Of a DNA stretch of 64,000 bases, positions 46,966 through 56,791 are shown in pieces. Both the position numbers and the translations under genes were made by a program. How positions within the stretch are numbered: the first letter of the stretch is position 1; the number at the start of each line of letters is the position of its first letter. The stretch comes from Azospirillum fermentarium (lineage in GTDB: Bacteria; Pseudomonadota; Alphaproteobacteria; Azospirillales; Azospirillaceae). The DNA lies in assembly GCF_025961205.1 (NCBI RefSeq), contig NZ_JAOQNH010000001.1, positions 2,814,001 to 2,878,000 on the forward strand, written 5' to 3'. The notes under the pieces were generated by a model. It was given only the letters and a program-made list of their open reading frames with translations, did no database searches and had not been told where the DNA came from.

Positions 46966-49368
46966 ATGGCCGGAATCCGGCGGGTGCTGGGGTGGGCCGC
47001 GGCGGCGGCGGTCGGGCTTCCGCTGCTGGCCGCCGGGGCGGCGTGGGGGTGGCTGCGCTGGCAGGTGCCCGCTCCGGGGGGCGACGCCGCCCTGCCCGGC
47101 CTGGAACAGCCGGTGACGGTGATCCGCGACGCCGACGGCATCCCCCACATCCGCGCCGCCAGCCCCCGCGACGCCTATGCCGCACTGGGCTATCTCCACG
47201 CCCAGGACCGGCTGTGGCAGATGGAGATGGCCCGCCGCGCCGGGGCCGGACGGCTGAGCGAGGCGCTGGGCGGCCAGCCCTTTCTGCTGCGCACCGACCG
47301 GCTGATGCGCACGCTGGGCCTGTACCGCCGGGCCGAGGCCAGCCTGTCCGCCCTGTCCCCCGGCACCCGTGCGGCCCTGGATGCCTATGCCGCCGGGGTC
47401 AATGCCTACCTCGCCCACCGGCGGGAGGCGCTGCCGCTGGAATTCCAGCTTCTGCGCCTGACGCCCGAGCCGTGGCGCCCCGCCGACAGCGTGGTGTGGG
47501 CCAAGGTGATGGCGCTGCGCCTGTCCACCAACTACCGGTCGGAGATCCACCGCGCCCGCCTGCTGGCCCGCCTGCCGCCGGGCCGGGTGGAGGCACTGTT
47601 CCCCCCGCCCCGCCCCGGCGCGCCCACCACGCTGGCCGCGCTGGACGGTGCCCCGGACGGTGCCTTGGAGGGGATCGGGCCGGACCGGCTGGCGGCCCTG
47701 GCCGCGGCCCTGCCGCCGGAACCGCCGGGGCTGGGGCTGGCCTCCAACGAATGGGTGCTGGACGGGCGCCTCACCGCCACCGGCAAGCCGATCCTGGCCA
47801 ACGATCCCCATCTGGAGCTGGAGGCGCCGATCCTGTGGTATCTGGCGCGCATCGACGCGCCGGGCCTCAGCCTGGCCGGGGCGACGGCGCCGGGGATGCC
47901 CTTCCACCTGCTGGGCCACAACGGGCGGCTGGCGTGGGGGTTCACCATGACCTACAGCGACACCCAGGATCTGTTCGTCGAGCGGGTGGACCCCGCCGAC
48001 CCGTCCCGCTACCTCACCCCCGGCGGCAGCGCGCCGTTCGTCACCCGCACCGAGACCATCGCCGTGTCCGGCGCCCCGTCCGAGACCATCACGGTGCGGG
48101 AGACGCGCCACGGCCCGGTGCTGTCGGATCTGGAGGGTGGTGATCTGGCCGGCGCCGGGGATGTGCTGGCCCTGGCCTTCACCGGGTTGGGCGCGGCGGA
48201 CACCTCGGTGGAGGCGCTGCACCGGCTGAACCGCGCCGGCACAGGGGCGGAGGTGCGCGCCGCCCTGGCCCTGCACCAGTCGCCGCAGCAGAACGTGGCC
48301 TATGCCACCACCGACGACACCATCGGGCTGATCGCGCCGGGGTGGGTGCCGGTGCGCCGCCGGGGCGACGGGCGGCTGCCGGTGCCCGGCTGGACCGGGG
48401 ACTACGACTGGACCGGCATGATCCCGTTCGACGAACTGCCGCAGGTGGAAAACCCGCCGTCGGGCCGGCTGGTCAACGCCAACAACGCCGTGGTCGGCCC
48501 GGACTATCCCCACCTGATCGCCGCCGAATGGCCGGAGCCGCTGCGCGCGCGCCGGATCGCCGCCATGCTGGACGGCGGCGGCCCCTTCACCCTTGACGGC
48601 GTGACGGCGCAGCAGATGGATGCCGTGTCCACCGCCGCCGGCGACCTGCTGCCGCTGATGCTGGCGGTAACCCCGGCCAGCCCGCGGGCGGAACGGGCCG
48701 TCGCCCTGCTGACGGGCTGGGACCGCCGCATGGACCGCACCCGGCCCGAGCCGCTGATCTTCGCCGCGTGGCAGCGGGAGCTGTCGCGGACGCTGTTCGC
48801 CCAAGACCTCGGCCCCCTGTTCACCGAGGGGCTGTGGGAGAGCGCCCGGCTGGTGCAGGACGCCCTGACCGCCGGCTCCGGCGGTGGCTGCGGCCCGGCG
48901 GATGATGCCTGTGCCGCCGTCCTGTCGGCCAGCCTGGAACGGGCGCTGGACGGGCTGGCTGCCGGCTACGGCGGCGACCCCGCCGGGTGGCGTTGGGGGG
49001 ATGCCCACCGGGCGGTGCTGTCGCACCGGCTTTTGTCGCTGATCCCCGGTATCGGGCGCCTGTTCGACCTGTCGCTGCCCGCCGACGGCGGCAACGACAC
49101 GGTGAACCGCGGTTCCCACACCCTGTCCAACCCCGGCGCCCCCTTCGCCCAGGTCCATGGGGCGGGCTTGCGGGCGGTCTATGATCTGGCGGATCTGGAC
49201 CGTTCGCGCTTCATCATCGCCACCGGACAATCGGGAAATCCCCTATCGCCATACTGGGGCAATCTGGTGCACCGTTGGCGGGACGGCGGCTTCGTCGAAA
49301 TGCCGCCGGAACCCACGCCCGCCGCCCGCCTGACGCTCCACCCCATCCCCGCAGGACCATCACCGTGA
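46966..49368 (+). CDS. Penicillin acylase family Ntn-hydrolase
   Basis: The 800-residue precursor has an N-terminal membrane/signal helix (VLGWAAAAAVGLPLLAAGAA), the alpha-chain segment VIRDADGIPHIRAASPRDAY with YLHAQDRLWQMEMARR, and the autocleavage site before Ser260 in GLGLASNEWVL, followed by ILANDPHLELEAP. The beta chain has GMPFHLLGHNGRLAWGFTMT and NRGSHTLSN. It should act in the periplasm on acylated amides such as acyl-homoserine lactones or beta-lactams. Its TGA overlaps the GTG of the next gene. Confidence 0.93.
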   Translation: MAGIRRVLGWAAAAAVGLPLLAAGAAWGWLRWQVPAPGGDAALPGLEQPVTVIRDADGIPHIRAASPRDAYAALGYLHAQDRLWQMEMARRAGAGRLSEALGGQPFLLRTDRLMRTLGLYRRAEASLSALSPGTRAALDAYAAGVNAYLAHRREALPLEFQLLRLTPEPWRPADSVVWAKVMALRLSTNYRSEIHRARLLARLPPGRVEALFPPPRPGAPTTLAALDGAPDGALEGIGPDRLAALAAALPPEPPGLGLASNEWVLDGRLTATGKPILANDPHLELEAPILWYLARIDAPGLSLAGATAPGMPFHLLGHNGRLAWGFTMTYSDTQDLFVERVDPADPSRYLTPGGSAPFVTRTETIAVSGAPSETITVRETRHGPVLSDLEGGDLAGAGDVLALAFTGLGAADTSVEALHRLNRAGTGAEVRAALALHQSPQQNVAYATTDDTIGLIAPGWVPVRRRGDGRLPVPGWTGDYDWTGMIPFDELPQVENPPSGRLVNANNAVVGPDYPHLIAAEWPEPLRARRIAAMLDGGGPFTLDGVTAQQMDAVSTAAGDLLPLMLAVTPASPRAERAVALLTGWDRRMDRTRPEPLIFAAWQRELSRTLFAQDLGPLFTEGLWESARLVQDALTAGSGGGCGPADDACAAVLSASLERALDGLAAGYGGDPAGWRWGDAHRAVLSHRLLSLIPGIGRLFDLSLPADGGNDTVNRGSHTLSNPGAPFAQVHGAGLRAVYDLADLDRSRFIIATGQSGNPLSPYWGNLVHRWRDGGFVEMPPEPTPAARLTLHPIPAGPSP

Positions 49369-50633
49369 CCTCCTTCCCCCCTGCCCCCGTCCCTGCCCCA
49401 GGCCCCGCCCCTGCCCCCAGGTTCGTGACGATCGACGACATCCGCGCCGCCGCCGCCCGGCTGGCCGGACACATCGCCGCCACCCCCGCCGTGGCCGCCC
49501 CCCGCCTGTCGGACGAGGCGGGGTGCCGCCTGTTCCTGAAGCTGGAAAGCCAGCAGGCCACCGGATCGTTCAAGGAGCGGGGCGCGCTCAACAAACTGCT
49601 GATGCTGCCCGAGGACGGGCGGCGGGCCGGCGTCATCGCCATGTCGGCGGGCAACCATGCCCAGGCCGTGGCCTGCCACGCCACGCGGCTGGGCATCCGC
49701 TCCACCATCGTCATGCCGGCCTTCACCCCCTTCACCAAGGTGGAACGGACCGAGGCGCTGGGCGCGCGGGTGGTGCTGCACGGGGAAACCCTGAGCGATG
49801 CCCAGAGCTTCGCCGCCACCCTGGCGCAGGAAGAGGGGTTGGCCTTCGTCCACCCCTACGACGATCCCCTGATCGTCGCCGGCCAGGGCACGGCGGCGCT
49901 GGAGTTTCTGGAGGCGGTGCCGGATCTGGACGTGCTGGTGGTGCCGATCGGCGGCGGCGGGCTGATGGCCGGCATGGCGGCGGCGGCCCGCACGCTGAAC
50001 CCGCGCCTGACCATCCTTGGCGTGCAGTGCGCGCTCTACCCCTCCATGAAGCAGGCGCTGGCGGGGGAGCCGGTGACCTGCGGCGGCGTCACCCTGGCCG
50101 AGGGCATCGCGGTGAAGGCCCCCGGTGCCCTGACCCGCGCCATGATCGCAGCGTTGGTGGACGAGGTGCTGCTGGTGGACGAACCGGCGCTGGAGGGGGC
50201 CGTCTACCGCCTCGCCACCGTGCAGAAGCTGGTGGCGGAGGGGGCCGGGGCGGCGGCGCTGGCCGCGGTGCTGAGCAACCGGGACCGTTTCGCCGGCAAG
50301 CGCGTGGGTCTGGTGGTGTCGGGCGGCAACATCGACGCCCGCCTGCTGTCGCAGGTGCTGGTGCGCGGTCTGGTGCAGGAGGGGCGGATCATCCGCCTGC
50401 GCATCGGGCTGAACGACATGCCCGGCGCCCTGGCCCGCATCACCCGCATCCTGGGCGATGGCGGCGCCAACATCGTGGAGATCCACCACCAGCGCCTGTT
50501 CCACGACGTGCCGGTGAAGATGGCGGAAATCGACGTGATCCTGGAAACCCGCGGCCACGCCCACGCCCACACCCTGATCGAACGCCTCCAGGCCGCCGAT
50601 TTCCCCACCGAACTGATGAGCGAGGTGAGCTGA
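49365..50633 (+). CDS. ilvA: Threonine ammonia-lyase with ACT domain
   Basis: The 422-residue PLP enzyme converts threonine to 2-oxobutanoate. The PLP lysine is Lys70 in ATGSFKERGA, the glycine loop is VVPIGGGGLMAGM, and MSAGNHAQAVA is the Ser/Asn-Gly motif. The C-terminal 85 residues (IRLRIGLNDMPGALARITRI) form one ACT-like domain. It is the shorter TdcB/IlvA form. GTG 49365 overlaps the upstream stop and has GCAGGA before it; the first 18 residues are a Pro/Ala tail. Confidence 0.93.
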   Translation: MTSFPPAPVPAPGPAPAPRFVTIDDIRAAAARLAGHIAATPAVAAPRLSDEAGCRLFLKLESQQATGSFKERGALNKLLMLPEDGRRAGVIAMSAGNHAQAVACHATRLGIRSTIVMPAFTPFTKVERTEALGARVVLHGETLSDAQSFAATLAQEEGLAFVHPYDDPLIVAGQGTAALEFLEAVPDLDVLVVPIGGGGLMAGMAAAARTLNPRLTILGVQCALYPSMKQALAGEPVTCGGVTLAEGIAVKAPGALTRAMIAALVDEVLLVDEPALEGAVYRLATVQKLVAEGAGAAALAAVLSNRDRFAGKRVGLVVSGGNIDARLLSQVLVRGLVQEGRIIRLRIGLNDMPGALARITRILGDGGANIVEIHHQRLFHDVPVKMAEIDVILETRGHAHAHTLIERLQAADFPTELMSEVS

Positions 50634-50640
50634 GGGGATC

Positions 50641-51270
50641 TCACCCCCGCACGGGGCCGAGCAGCGATGCCGCCAGGGCGACCAGCGCGTCCTCAAAGGC
50701 GGGCGTACCCGGCAGAGGGGAATCCTCCAGCACCGCGGCGCGGATGGCGCCCAGAACGGCGCGGGTCACCACGAACAGGACCGCCGGGTCCGGGGTGGGA
50801 AAGGACGGGTGGGCGCGGCGTTCCAGAGCGGTGTGGATGCGCGCCGCCGTGTCCCGCGTCATGGCGATGACCTCGGGCGTGTGGTCCATCAGCCACGCGC
50901 GCCTCAACAACGCCCGTCCGCCCGGCGGGGCGGTGCCGAACGACAGGATCAGGTGACGCACGAAGCGGCGCAGATGCACCGCCGGATCGCCGCCGTCCAT
51001 CTCGGCGCCGGCCAGGATGCCGTCGAGTTCGCGGACGACCCGCCGCTGTTCCAGGCCGATCATGGTCAGGATGACCGAATCCATGTCGGGAAAGTACTGG
51101 TACAGCGTGCCGATGGACACGCCCGCCCGCTCGGCCACGCGGTTGGTGTTCAGCCCCCCTTCCCCGTCGCGCCCGAGAATCTGAGCGGTGGCTTCGAAAA
51201 TCGCCGTGATGGTCTGCCACGCCCGCCGTTGGCGCGGAACTTTACGCATGGTTTCAATGGGTTGATCCAT
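50641..51270 (-). CDS. TetR-family regulator
   Basis: The 209-residue protein has the N-terminal helix-turn-helix AWQTITAIFEATAQILGRDG with NTNRVAERAGVSIGTLYQYFP, the TetR signature, and a variable ligand-binding part. It is divergent from the metal-dependent hydrolase gene at 51363 with a 92-bp gap, the arrangement in which a TetR protein usually controls its neighbour. It converges on ilvA with only 7 bp between stops. Confidence 0.92.
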   Translation of the reverse strand: MDQPIETMRKVPRQRRAWQTITAIFEATAQILGRDGEGGLNTNRVAERAGVSIGTLYQYFPDMDSVILTMIGLEQRRVVRELDGILAGAEMDGGDPAVHLRRFVRHLILSFGTAPPGGRALLRRAWLMDHTPEVIAMTRDTAARIHTALERRAHPSFPTPDPAVLFVVTRAVLGAIRAAVLEDSPLPGTPAFEDALVALAASLLGPVRG

Positions 51271-51362
51271 GACCGGCACCCTGGGGGCACGAACGGGGAA
51301 AGCGAGTTTTCCCCGCCAGGATGCCGGGCTATGGTTGGAAAGTCCAGACGGAAGGAATGGTC

Positions 51363-52229
51363 ATGTCAAACCTGAAGATCCGAAAGCTTTCCATCGACAT
51401 CGAGCGGATGAACCTGCCCTCTCAATGGAACGGCGGCAATGCCGTACGGACACAGGTCTTCAATGCCTTGTCCATGATGTTTCCCGTTGGCGAGAAATAC
51501 TTCATCGACAGCTTGATGGAAGCGGAAAAACATCCGGCCTTTCATGGACCGGCCGAGGACGTGCCGCTTTTCATCCGGCAGGAAGCCATTCATTCGGCGC
51601 TGCACCGCCGCTTCAACACCCGGCTGCACGCCCAGGGGCTGCGCAACATTGTGGAACCGCTGATCGCGTGGCGCATCCGCCTGGGCGAGCGTTTCGACAC
51701 CCGCAGCAAGCTGGCCATCACCGTCGCGTACGAGCATTTTACCGCCGTGCTGGGCAACGCCGTGCTGACCGACGCATCCTGGCTGGACGGCGCGGCGGAG
51801 GACGTCCGCACCCTCTTCCTGTGGCACGCGGCGGAGGAATGCGAGCATCAGGCCGTCGCCTTCGACGTCTACCGGGCCATGGGCGGCGGCTATCTGCGGC
51901 GGGTGCTGTGGATGCTGTACGTCACCCTGCTTCTGCTCACCGACACCACGGTGCAGACCGTGGTCAACCTGTGGCGATCCGGCGCCCTGTGGCGCTGGAA
52001 GACCGCGGGAGAGGCCGCCCGCTTCCTGTTCGGGCGCGGCGGCCTGTTTCCCGCACTGGTTCCGGCGTGGCTGGCGTGGTTCCGCCCCGGCTTCACCCCG
52101 CACCGGCCCGGCGGCGGTGCCGCGGCCCAGCGCTGGCTGGAACGGAACAGCCGTCATTACCGCCTGGTCCCCGGTTCCGGCCCGGATCGGGACGGGGACC
52201 GGGCGCCGGCTCACCCCACCGTGGCGTAG
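51363..52229 (+). CDS. Predicted metal-dependent hydrolase (PF10118-like)
   Basis: The 288-residue protein has FIRQEAIHSALHRRFN, VAYEHFTAVLGNAVL and WHAAEECEHQAVAFDVYRAM, a four-helix pattern with EX..H metal ligands reminiscent of ferritin-like diiron proteins. The C-terminal half has a membrane-associating stretch (RRVLWMLYVTLLLLTDTTVQ). GGAAGGA precedes the ATG. Probably controlled by the divergent TetR gene. Reaction unknown. Confidence 0.8.
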   Translation: MSNLKIRKLSIDIERMNLPSQWNGGNAVRTQVFNALSMMFPVGEKYFIDSLMEAEKHPAFHGPAEDVPLFIRQEAIHSALHRRFNTRLHAQGLRNIVEPLIAWRIRLGERFDTRSKLAITVAYEHFTAVLGNAVLTDASWLDGAAEDVRTLFLWHAAEECEHQAVAFDVYRAMGGGYLRRVLWMLYVTLLLLTDTTVQTVVNLWRSGALWRWKTAGEAARFLFGRGGLFPALVPAWLAWFRPGFTPHRPGGGAAAQRWLERNSRHYRLVPGSGPDRDGDRAPAHPTVA

Positions 52230-52729
52230 GCGCCGCGGAAGTACAGCAGCGGGCGGCCGTCGGCGCGGGATTCAAGACGGCGGACGCGGCCCACCACGAT
52301 CACGTGGTCGCCACCGTCCAGCAGGTCGTGGCGGTCGCACTCCAGCACCGCCAGGCAGCCCTTCAGGATCGGCGCGCCGGTGTCCCAGGTGTCCACGGCC
52401 AGCCCGCCCCAGCGGTCCTGCAGGTCGCGGCGGGAGAAGCGCACCGACAGCTCCTGCTGGTCGTCGGCCAGAACGTTCACCGCAAAGCCCGGCGCGCTGG
52501 AGAAAGCCGCCAGCGACTGCGACGAACGCGCCACGCAGAACAGCACCAGCGGCGGATCCAGCGACAGCGAGGAGAAGGAATTGACCGTGATCCCCACCGG
52601 CACGCCGTCGGCCCCCATGGCGGTCATCACCGTGATGCCGGTGGCGAAGCTGCCCAGCGCGTTGCGGAACGCCCGCGAGTCGATGGCCGGGGCGGGGGGG
52701 ACGGCGGGGGTTTCAGGGGCAGCGCTCAT
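52211..52729 (-). CDS. Flavin reductase-domain protein
   Basis: The 172-residue protein has FRNALGSFATGITVMTAMGA, GITVNSFSSLSLDPPLVLFC and DHVIVVGRVRRLE, the flavin reductase-like FMN-binding fold of two-component monooxygenases. It should pass reduced FMN/FAD to a partner oxygenase, which is not in the window. Its 3' end overlaps the converging hydrolase gene by 19 bp. Confidence 0.92.
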   Translation of the reverse strand: MSAAPETPAVPPAPAIDSRAFRNALGSFATGITVMTAMGADGVPVGITVNSFSSLSLDPPLVLFCVARSSQSLAAFSSAPGFAVNVLADDQQELSVRFSRRDLQDRWGGLAVDTWDTGAPILKGCLAVLECDRHDLLDGGDHVIVVGRVRRLESRADGRPLLYFRGAYATVG

Positions 52730-52920
52730 GATCGCCTGTGCTGTGTGTGATGAAAAAATGGGCTGTCCGGGATTAACCCACCGGCACGCTCAACGCAAGC
52801 CCTCCGGCGTGGGCACGCCGCCGCACCCGGCATAGCGTTAAAGGGATCTTAATAAAAAATGGCGATGGTCGGGGCGTCTTTTCCCCGCCGTTTTCCCTTG
52901 GTCCGTGTCCCGGTTCCGCC

Positions 52921-54006
52921 ATGTCCAATTCCGCCGGCGGCGAACAGCCGATCATCATCAAGAAGAAGAAGGGCGGGCACGGCGGCCATCACGGCGGCGC
53001 GTGGAAGGTGGCCTACGCCGATTTCGTGACCGCCATGATGGCGTTCTTCCTGCTGCTGTGGCTGCTGAACGTCACCACGTCGGACCAGCGCAAGGGCATC
53101 GCCGACTATTTCGCCCCCGTCAGCGTCAGCCGCGAGACCTCCGGGTCCGGCGGCATTCTGGGCGGCCAGACCATCACGGCGCCGGGCGCGCAGATTTCAT
53201 CCTCGTCGCCGGTGTCGGCGGACGTACCCTCCTCCGGCCCGCCGGGCCAGCAGGCGGAGGAGAGCGAGAACCCCGATCCCGACGCGCTGGCCAGCACCCA
53301 GCGCAGCGGCAACAGCGAGCTGACGGGCCAGGGCCCGGCGGACACGCCCAAGGATCCGGCCAGCCAGCGCCCCAACGAAAACCGCCTTGAGTACCAGCAG
53401 CGGCTGGAGCAGATGGCCAAGCAACTGGGCGTTCCCGGCCAGAAGATGGGCGAAAAGCTGTCGGATTTCGCCGAGCGGCTGAACGAGGCGTCCCAGACCC
53501 TGCAGATCCAGAAGACCGAGGCGCAGCAGTTCCAGCAGGCCGCCAGCGAGATCCGGCAGGCCATCCAGTCCATCCCCGAACTGGAGCCGCTGGCCCAGAG
53601 CCTGATGATCGACCAGACGCCCGACGGTCTGCGCATCCAGATCGTGGACCAGGACCGCATCAGCATGTTCCCCGGCGGATCGGCCCAGATGTACGGCCCG
53701 ACACGCGCCCTGATGGGGCAGCTCGCCAAGGCGCTGTCGAAGCTGCCCAACCGCCTGTCCATCAGCGGCCACACGGATTCCACACCGTTTACCAACGGCG
53801 GCGGGCGCGACAACTGGGATCTGTCGTCGGAACGGGCCAACGCCACCCGCCGGGCGCTGATTGCCGGCGGCATCCCCGAAAGCCGCATCCAGGACGTGGT
53901 GGGCCGGGCCGACCGCGACCTGCTGGTGCCCGACCAGCCCAATTCCCCCCGCAACCGCCGGATCAGCATGATTCTGCTGCGCGACGGTGTTGCCCCGTCC
54001 AACTGA
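52921..54006 (+). CDS. motB: Flagellar stator protein MotB
   Basis: The 361-residue protein has a basic N-terminus (IIIKKKKGGHGGHHGGAWK), then VAYADFVTAMMAFFLLLWLL, the single membrane helix with the proton-binding Asp in ADF, a plug/linker region, a long Glu/Gln-rich periplasmic linker and the OmpA-like domain (LSISGHTDSTPF, WDLSSERANATRRALI, NRRISMILL) that anchors to peptidoglycan. MotA is not adjacent, which is unusual. Motor role is inferred from the helix and domain order. Confidence 0.92.
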   Translation: MSNSAGGEQPIIIKKKKGGHGGHHGGAWKVAYADFVTAMMAFFLLLWLLNVTTSDQRKGIADYFAPVSVSRETSGSGGILGGQTITAPGAQISSSSPVSADVPSSGPPGQQAEESENPDPDALASTQRSGNSELTGQGPADTPKDPASQRPNENRLEYQQRLEQMAKQLGVPGQKMGEKLSDFAERLNEASQTLQIQKTEAQQFQQAASEIRQAIQSIPELEPLAQSLMIDQTPDGLRIQIVDQDRISMFPGGSAQMYGPTRALMGQLAKALSKLPNRLSISGHTDSTPFTNGGGRDNWDLSSERANATRRALIAGGIPESRIQDVVGRADRDLLVPDQPNSPRNRRISMILLRDGVAPSN

Positions 54007-54236
54007 CCGGGGCGATTGTTTCCGAAAAACACAAAAACGGCCCCCTGTTAAACAACAGGCATTTGCCCAAAGTGTAAGCAGAACGAGAGCCTTTTCGCCG
54101 TTGCACACGCAGCCGGCGGTTTGGCCCTGTTCAAAGCCGCCGGAATTGGATCATAATCCCTTTAGTGCTCGCACCGGGCGCGGACAGCCCTTTCTATCCC
54201 CCTCGTCGAGCAAATTGAGCGGAGGAGTCGCCGAGC

Positions 54237-55700
54237 GTGACCGGGACTAAAGCGGTTGATCTTTTGTCATCTTATGACTCCGGCGTTTATTTCGATGAAC
54301 TGTTCGGCAAGCCGGGGATGGAGGCCGCCCACACGGCCCTGATCCGGGAGCGGCTGGCGGCCATCGACTTCGACGATCTCAGGCGGCGCGCCGCCGATGT
54401 GGAAAGGGAGCTGTACAACCTCGGCATCACCTTCCTCGTCTATTCGGAAAAGGATGCGGTTGACCGCATTCTGCCGTTCGACATCATCCCGCGGGTGATC
54501 TCGGCCCAGGAATGGGCGCATCTGGACGCCGGCGTGCAGCAGCGCGTCGCCACCCTGAACCTGTTCCTGCACGACATCTATCACGACCAGAAGATCCTGA
54601 AGGACGGGATCATCCCGCCCGAACTGGTGCTGGGCAACCCCAATTTCCGCCCCCAGATGGTGGGGCTGGACATCCCCCACAACACCTACATCCACATCAT
54701 GGGCGTGGATCTGGTGCGCGACCGCCACGGCACCTTCCGCGTGCTGGAAGACAACGGGCGCGTGCCGTCGGGGGTGTCGTATGTGGTGGAAAACCGCCAC
54801 ATGATGCAGCGGATCTTCCCCGACCTGATGCAGGGGATCGGCATCCGCCCGGTGGACAACTACGGCCACAAGCTGTTGGAGGCGCTGTACGAAATCGCCC
54901 CCGCCTCGGCCGGCGACGATCCCCAGGGCGCGCTGCTGTCGCCCGGCGCCTACAACTCCGCCTATTTCGAGCACATCTTCCTGGCCCGCGAGATGGGCGT
55001 GCCGCTGGTGGAGGGGCGCGATCTGGTGGTGGAGAACGACCGGGTCTACATGAAGACCACCGACGGCCTGGCCCCGGTGCATTCCATCTACCGCCGCATC
55101 GGCGACGATTTCCTCGACCCCCGCGCGTTCAACCCCGACAGCCTCTTGGGCGTGCCCGGCATCTTCGATGCGTACCGCAAGGGCAACGTGGCGCTGGCGA
55201 ATGCCATCGGCACCGGGGTGGCCGACGACAAGGCGGTCTATTGCTACGTCCCGCGGATGATCAAGTACTATCTTGACCAGGATCCGATCATCCCCAACGT
55301 GGATACCCGCATCTGCCGCGAACCCGACGCGCTGCAATACACGCTGGACCATCTGGACGAGCTGGTGGTCAAGCCGGTGGGCGAGGCCGGCGGCTACGGC
55401 ATCACCATCGGCCCGCGCGCCAGCAAGGCCGAGCTGGAGGACTGCCGCACCAAGCTGCTGGCCGACCCGGCCAACTACATCAGCCAGCCGGTGGTGGACC
55501 TGTCGGTGTGCCCGACCATGGTGGACGGCGACATCGAGCCGCGCCACGTGGACCTGCGCCCCTTCGCCATCACCGGGTCCAAGACCTGGGTGCTGCCCGG
55601 CGGGCTGACGCGGGTGGCGCTGAAACGGGGTACGCTGATCGTGAACTCGTCCCAGGGCGGCGGCTCGAAGGACACCTGGGTGCTGGAGGATCGCGCGTGA
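54237..55700 (+). CDS. Circularly permuted ATP-grasp protein (DUF404/DUF407)
   Basis: The 487-residue protein from GTG 54237 has YDSGVYFDELFG at the start, LRRRAADVERELYNLGITFLVY, VLEDNGRVPSGVSYVVENR and the C-terminal LDELVVKPVGEAGGYG, VDGDIEPRHVDLRPFA and WVLPGGLTRVAL. This is the CP-ATPgrasp_1 family, thought to ligate peptides or amino acids but not well characterised. GGAGGAG precedes GTG. It is coupled to the alpha-E gene (GTGA overlap). Confidence 0.92.
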   Translation: MTGTKAVDLLSSYDSGVYFDELFGKPGMEAAHTALIRERLAAIDFDDLRRRAADVERELYNLGITFLVYSEKDAVDRILPFDIIPRVISAQEWAHLDAGVQQRVATLNLFLHDIYHDQKILKDGIIPPELVLGNPNFRPQMVGLDIPHNTYIHIMGVDLVRDRHGTFRVLEDNGRVPSGVSYVVENRHMMQRIFPDLMQGIGIRPVDNYGHKLLEALYEIAPASAGDDPQGALLSPGAYNSAYFEHIFLAREMGVPLVEGRDLVVENDRVYMKTTDGLAPVHSIYRRIGDDFLDPRAFNPDSLLGVPGIFDAYRKGNVALANAIGTGVADDKAVYCYVPRMIKYYLDQDPIIPNVDTRICREPDALQYTLDHLDELVVKPVGEAGGYGITIGPRASKAELEDCRTKLLADPANYISQPVVDLSVCPTMVDGDIEPRHVDLRPFAITGSKTWVLPGGLTRVALKRGTLIVNSSQGGGSKDTWVLEDRA

Positions 55701-56761
55701 ACCTGCTTGCCCGTTACGCCGAGTGCATTTTCTGGATGGCCCGCTACATGGAGCGGGCCGAGAATTTGGCCCGCATTCTGGACGTTCAGGAAACCTTCGC
55801 CCGCGACAGCAAGGGCGACATCAACTGGCTGTCCATCGTCCAGCTCTACGCCGACGAGACGGCGTTCTTCGAACGCCACAGCGAGGCGACCGCCGAAACG
55901 GTGATCCAATTCTACGTGCTGGACCCGCAGAACACCAGTTCGCTGACGTCCATGATCCGGGCGGCACGGGAAAACGCCCGCATCCTGCGCCCGTGGATCT
56001 CCACCGAGATGTGGACGCAGATCAATGTCTTCTACAACAAGCTTCTGGAATTGAAGCCCAAGGACGTGACCGCGCGCGGGCTGGGCCGCATCTGCGCCTG
56101 GATCAAGGAGGAGTGCCAGACCCACACCGGGATCACCGAGGGCACCTTCTACCGCGACCAGGGCTGGTACTTCTACCAGATGGGCAAGTACATCGAGCGG
56201 GCGGACCAGACCACCCGCCTGCTGGACATCAAGTATCACACGCTGGTCCCCACGGTGGGCGACGCCCCCCCCGACGGGTCCACCCTGGACGTGTCGCAAT
56301 GGTGCACGGTGCTGCGCTCGGCGGCGGGTTATCACGCCTTCCGCCGCGTCTACCCCCGCGGCATGAGCCCCGCCACCGTCGCCGGCTTCATGCTGTTCAA
56401 CGAGGGGTTCCCGCGGTCGGTCGTCATGTGCGTGCGCCAGATCGACGGGTTCCTGACCCGGCTGCGCTCGCGCTATTCGCTGCGCCGCGGGGCGGCGGCC
56501 ATGGAATCGGTTGACGAGCTGCTGGGCGCGCTCCTGAGCCGCCCGATCGAGGCGGTGATCCGCGAAGGCTTGCATGATTATTTGGATTGGGTGCAAAGAC
56601 AGCTTATCCTGATCACCAGCGAGATCGGGCAAGCGTTCTTCGGTCTTGAGCCGCCGGCCCCGCCCGCGGTTGAGGCTCCGGCCACGTCCCAGAGCGGCGG
56701 GCAGAGCCAAAGCCAGGGTGACGGCCAGGGTCAAAGCCAGACGCAAGCCGCCGTTCCGTAA
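55697..56761 (+). CDS. Alpha-E domain protein
   Basis: The 354-residue all-helical protein has LLARYAECIFWMARYMERAENLAR and GLGRICAWIKEECQ, YFYQMGKYIERADQTTRLLD and a Gln/Ser-rich tail (residues 325-350). Alpha-E proteins are encoded next to CP-ATPgrasp proteins in many bacteria, often with a transglutaminase-like and a proteasome-like peptidase gene; neither is here. The pair is probably a peptide-modifying unit of unknown product. Confidence 0.9.
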   Translation: MNLLARYAECIFWMARYMERAENLARILDVQETFARDSKGDINWLSIVQLYADETAFFERHSEATAETVIQFYVLDPQNTSSLTSMIRAARENARILRPWISTEMWTQINVFYNKLLELKPKDVTARGLGRICAWIKEECQTHTGITEGTFYRDQGWYFYQMGKYIERADQTTRLLDIKYHTLVPTVGDAPPDGSTLDVSQWCTVLRSAAGYHAFRRVYPRGMSPATVAGFMLFNEGFPRSVVMCVRQIDGFLTRLRSRYSLRRGAAAMESVDELLGALLSRPIEAVIREGLHDYLDWVQRQLILITSEIGQAFFGLEPPAPPAVEAPATSQSGGQSQSQGDGQGQSQTQAAVP

Positions 56762-56791
56762 CCGCCACCCCAGCAAAAGGCATCGCCGCCG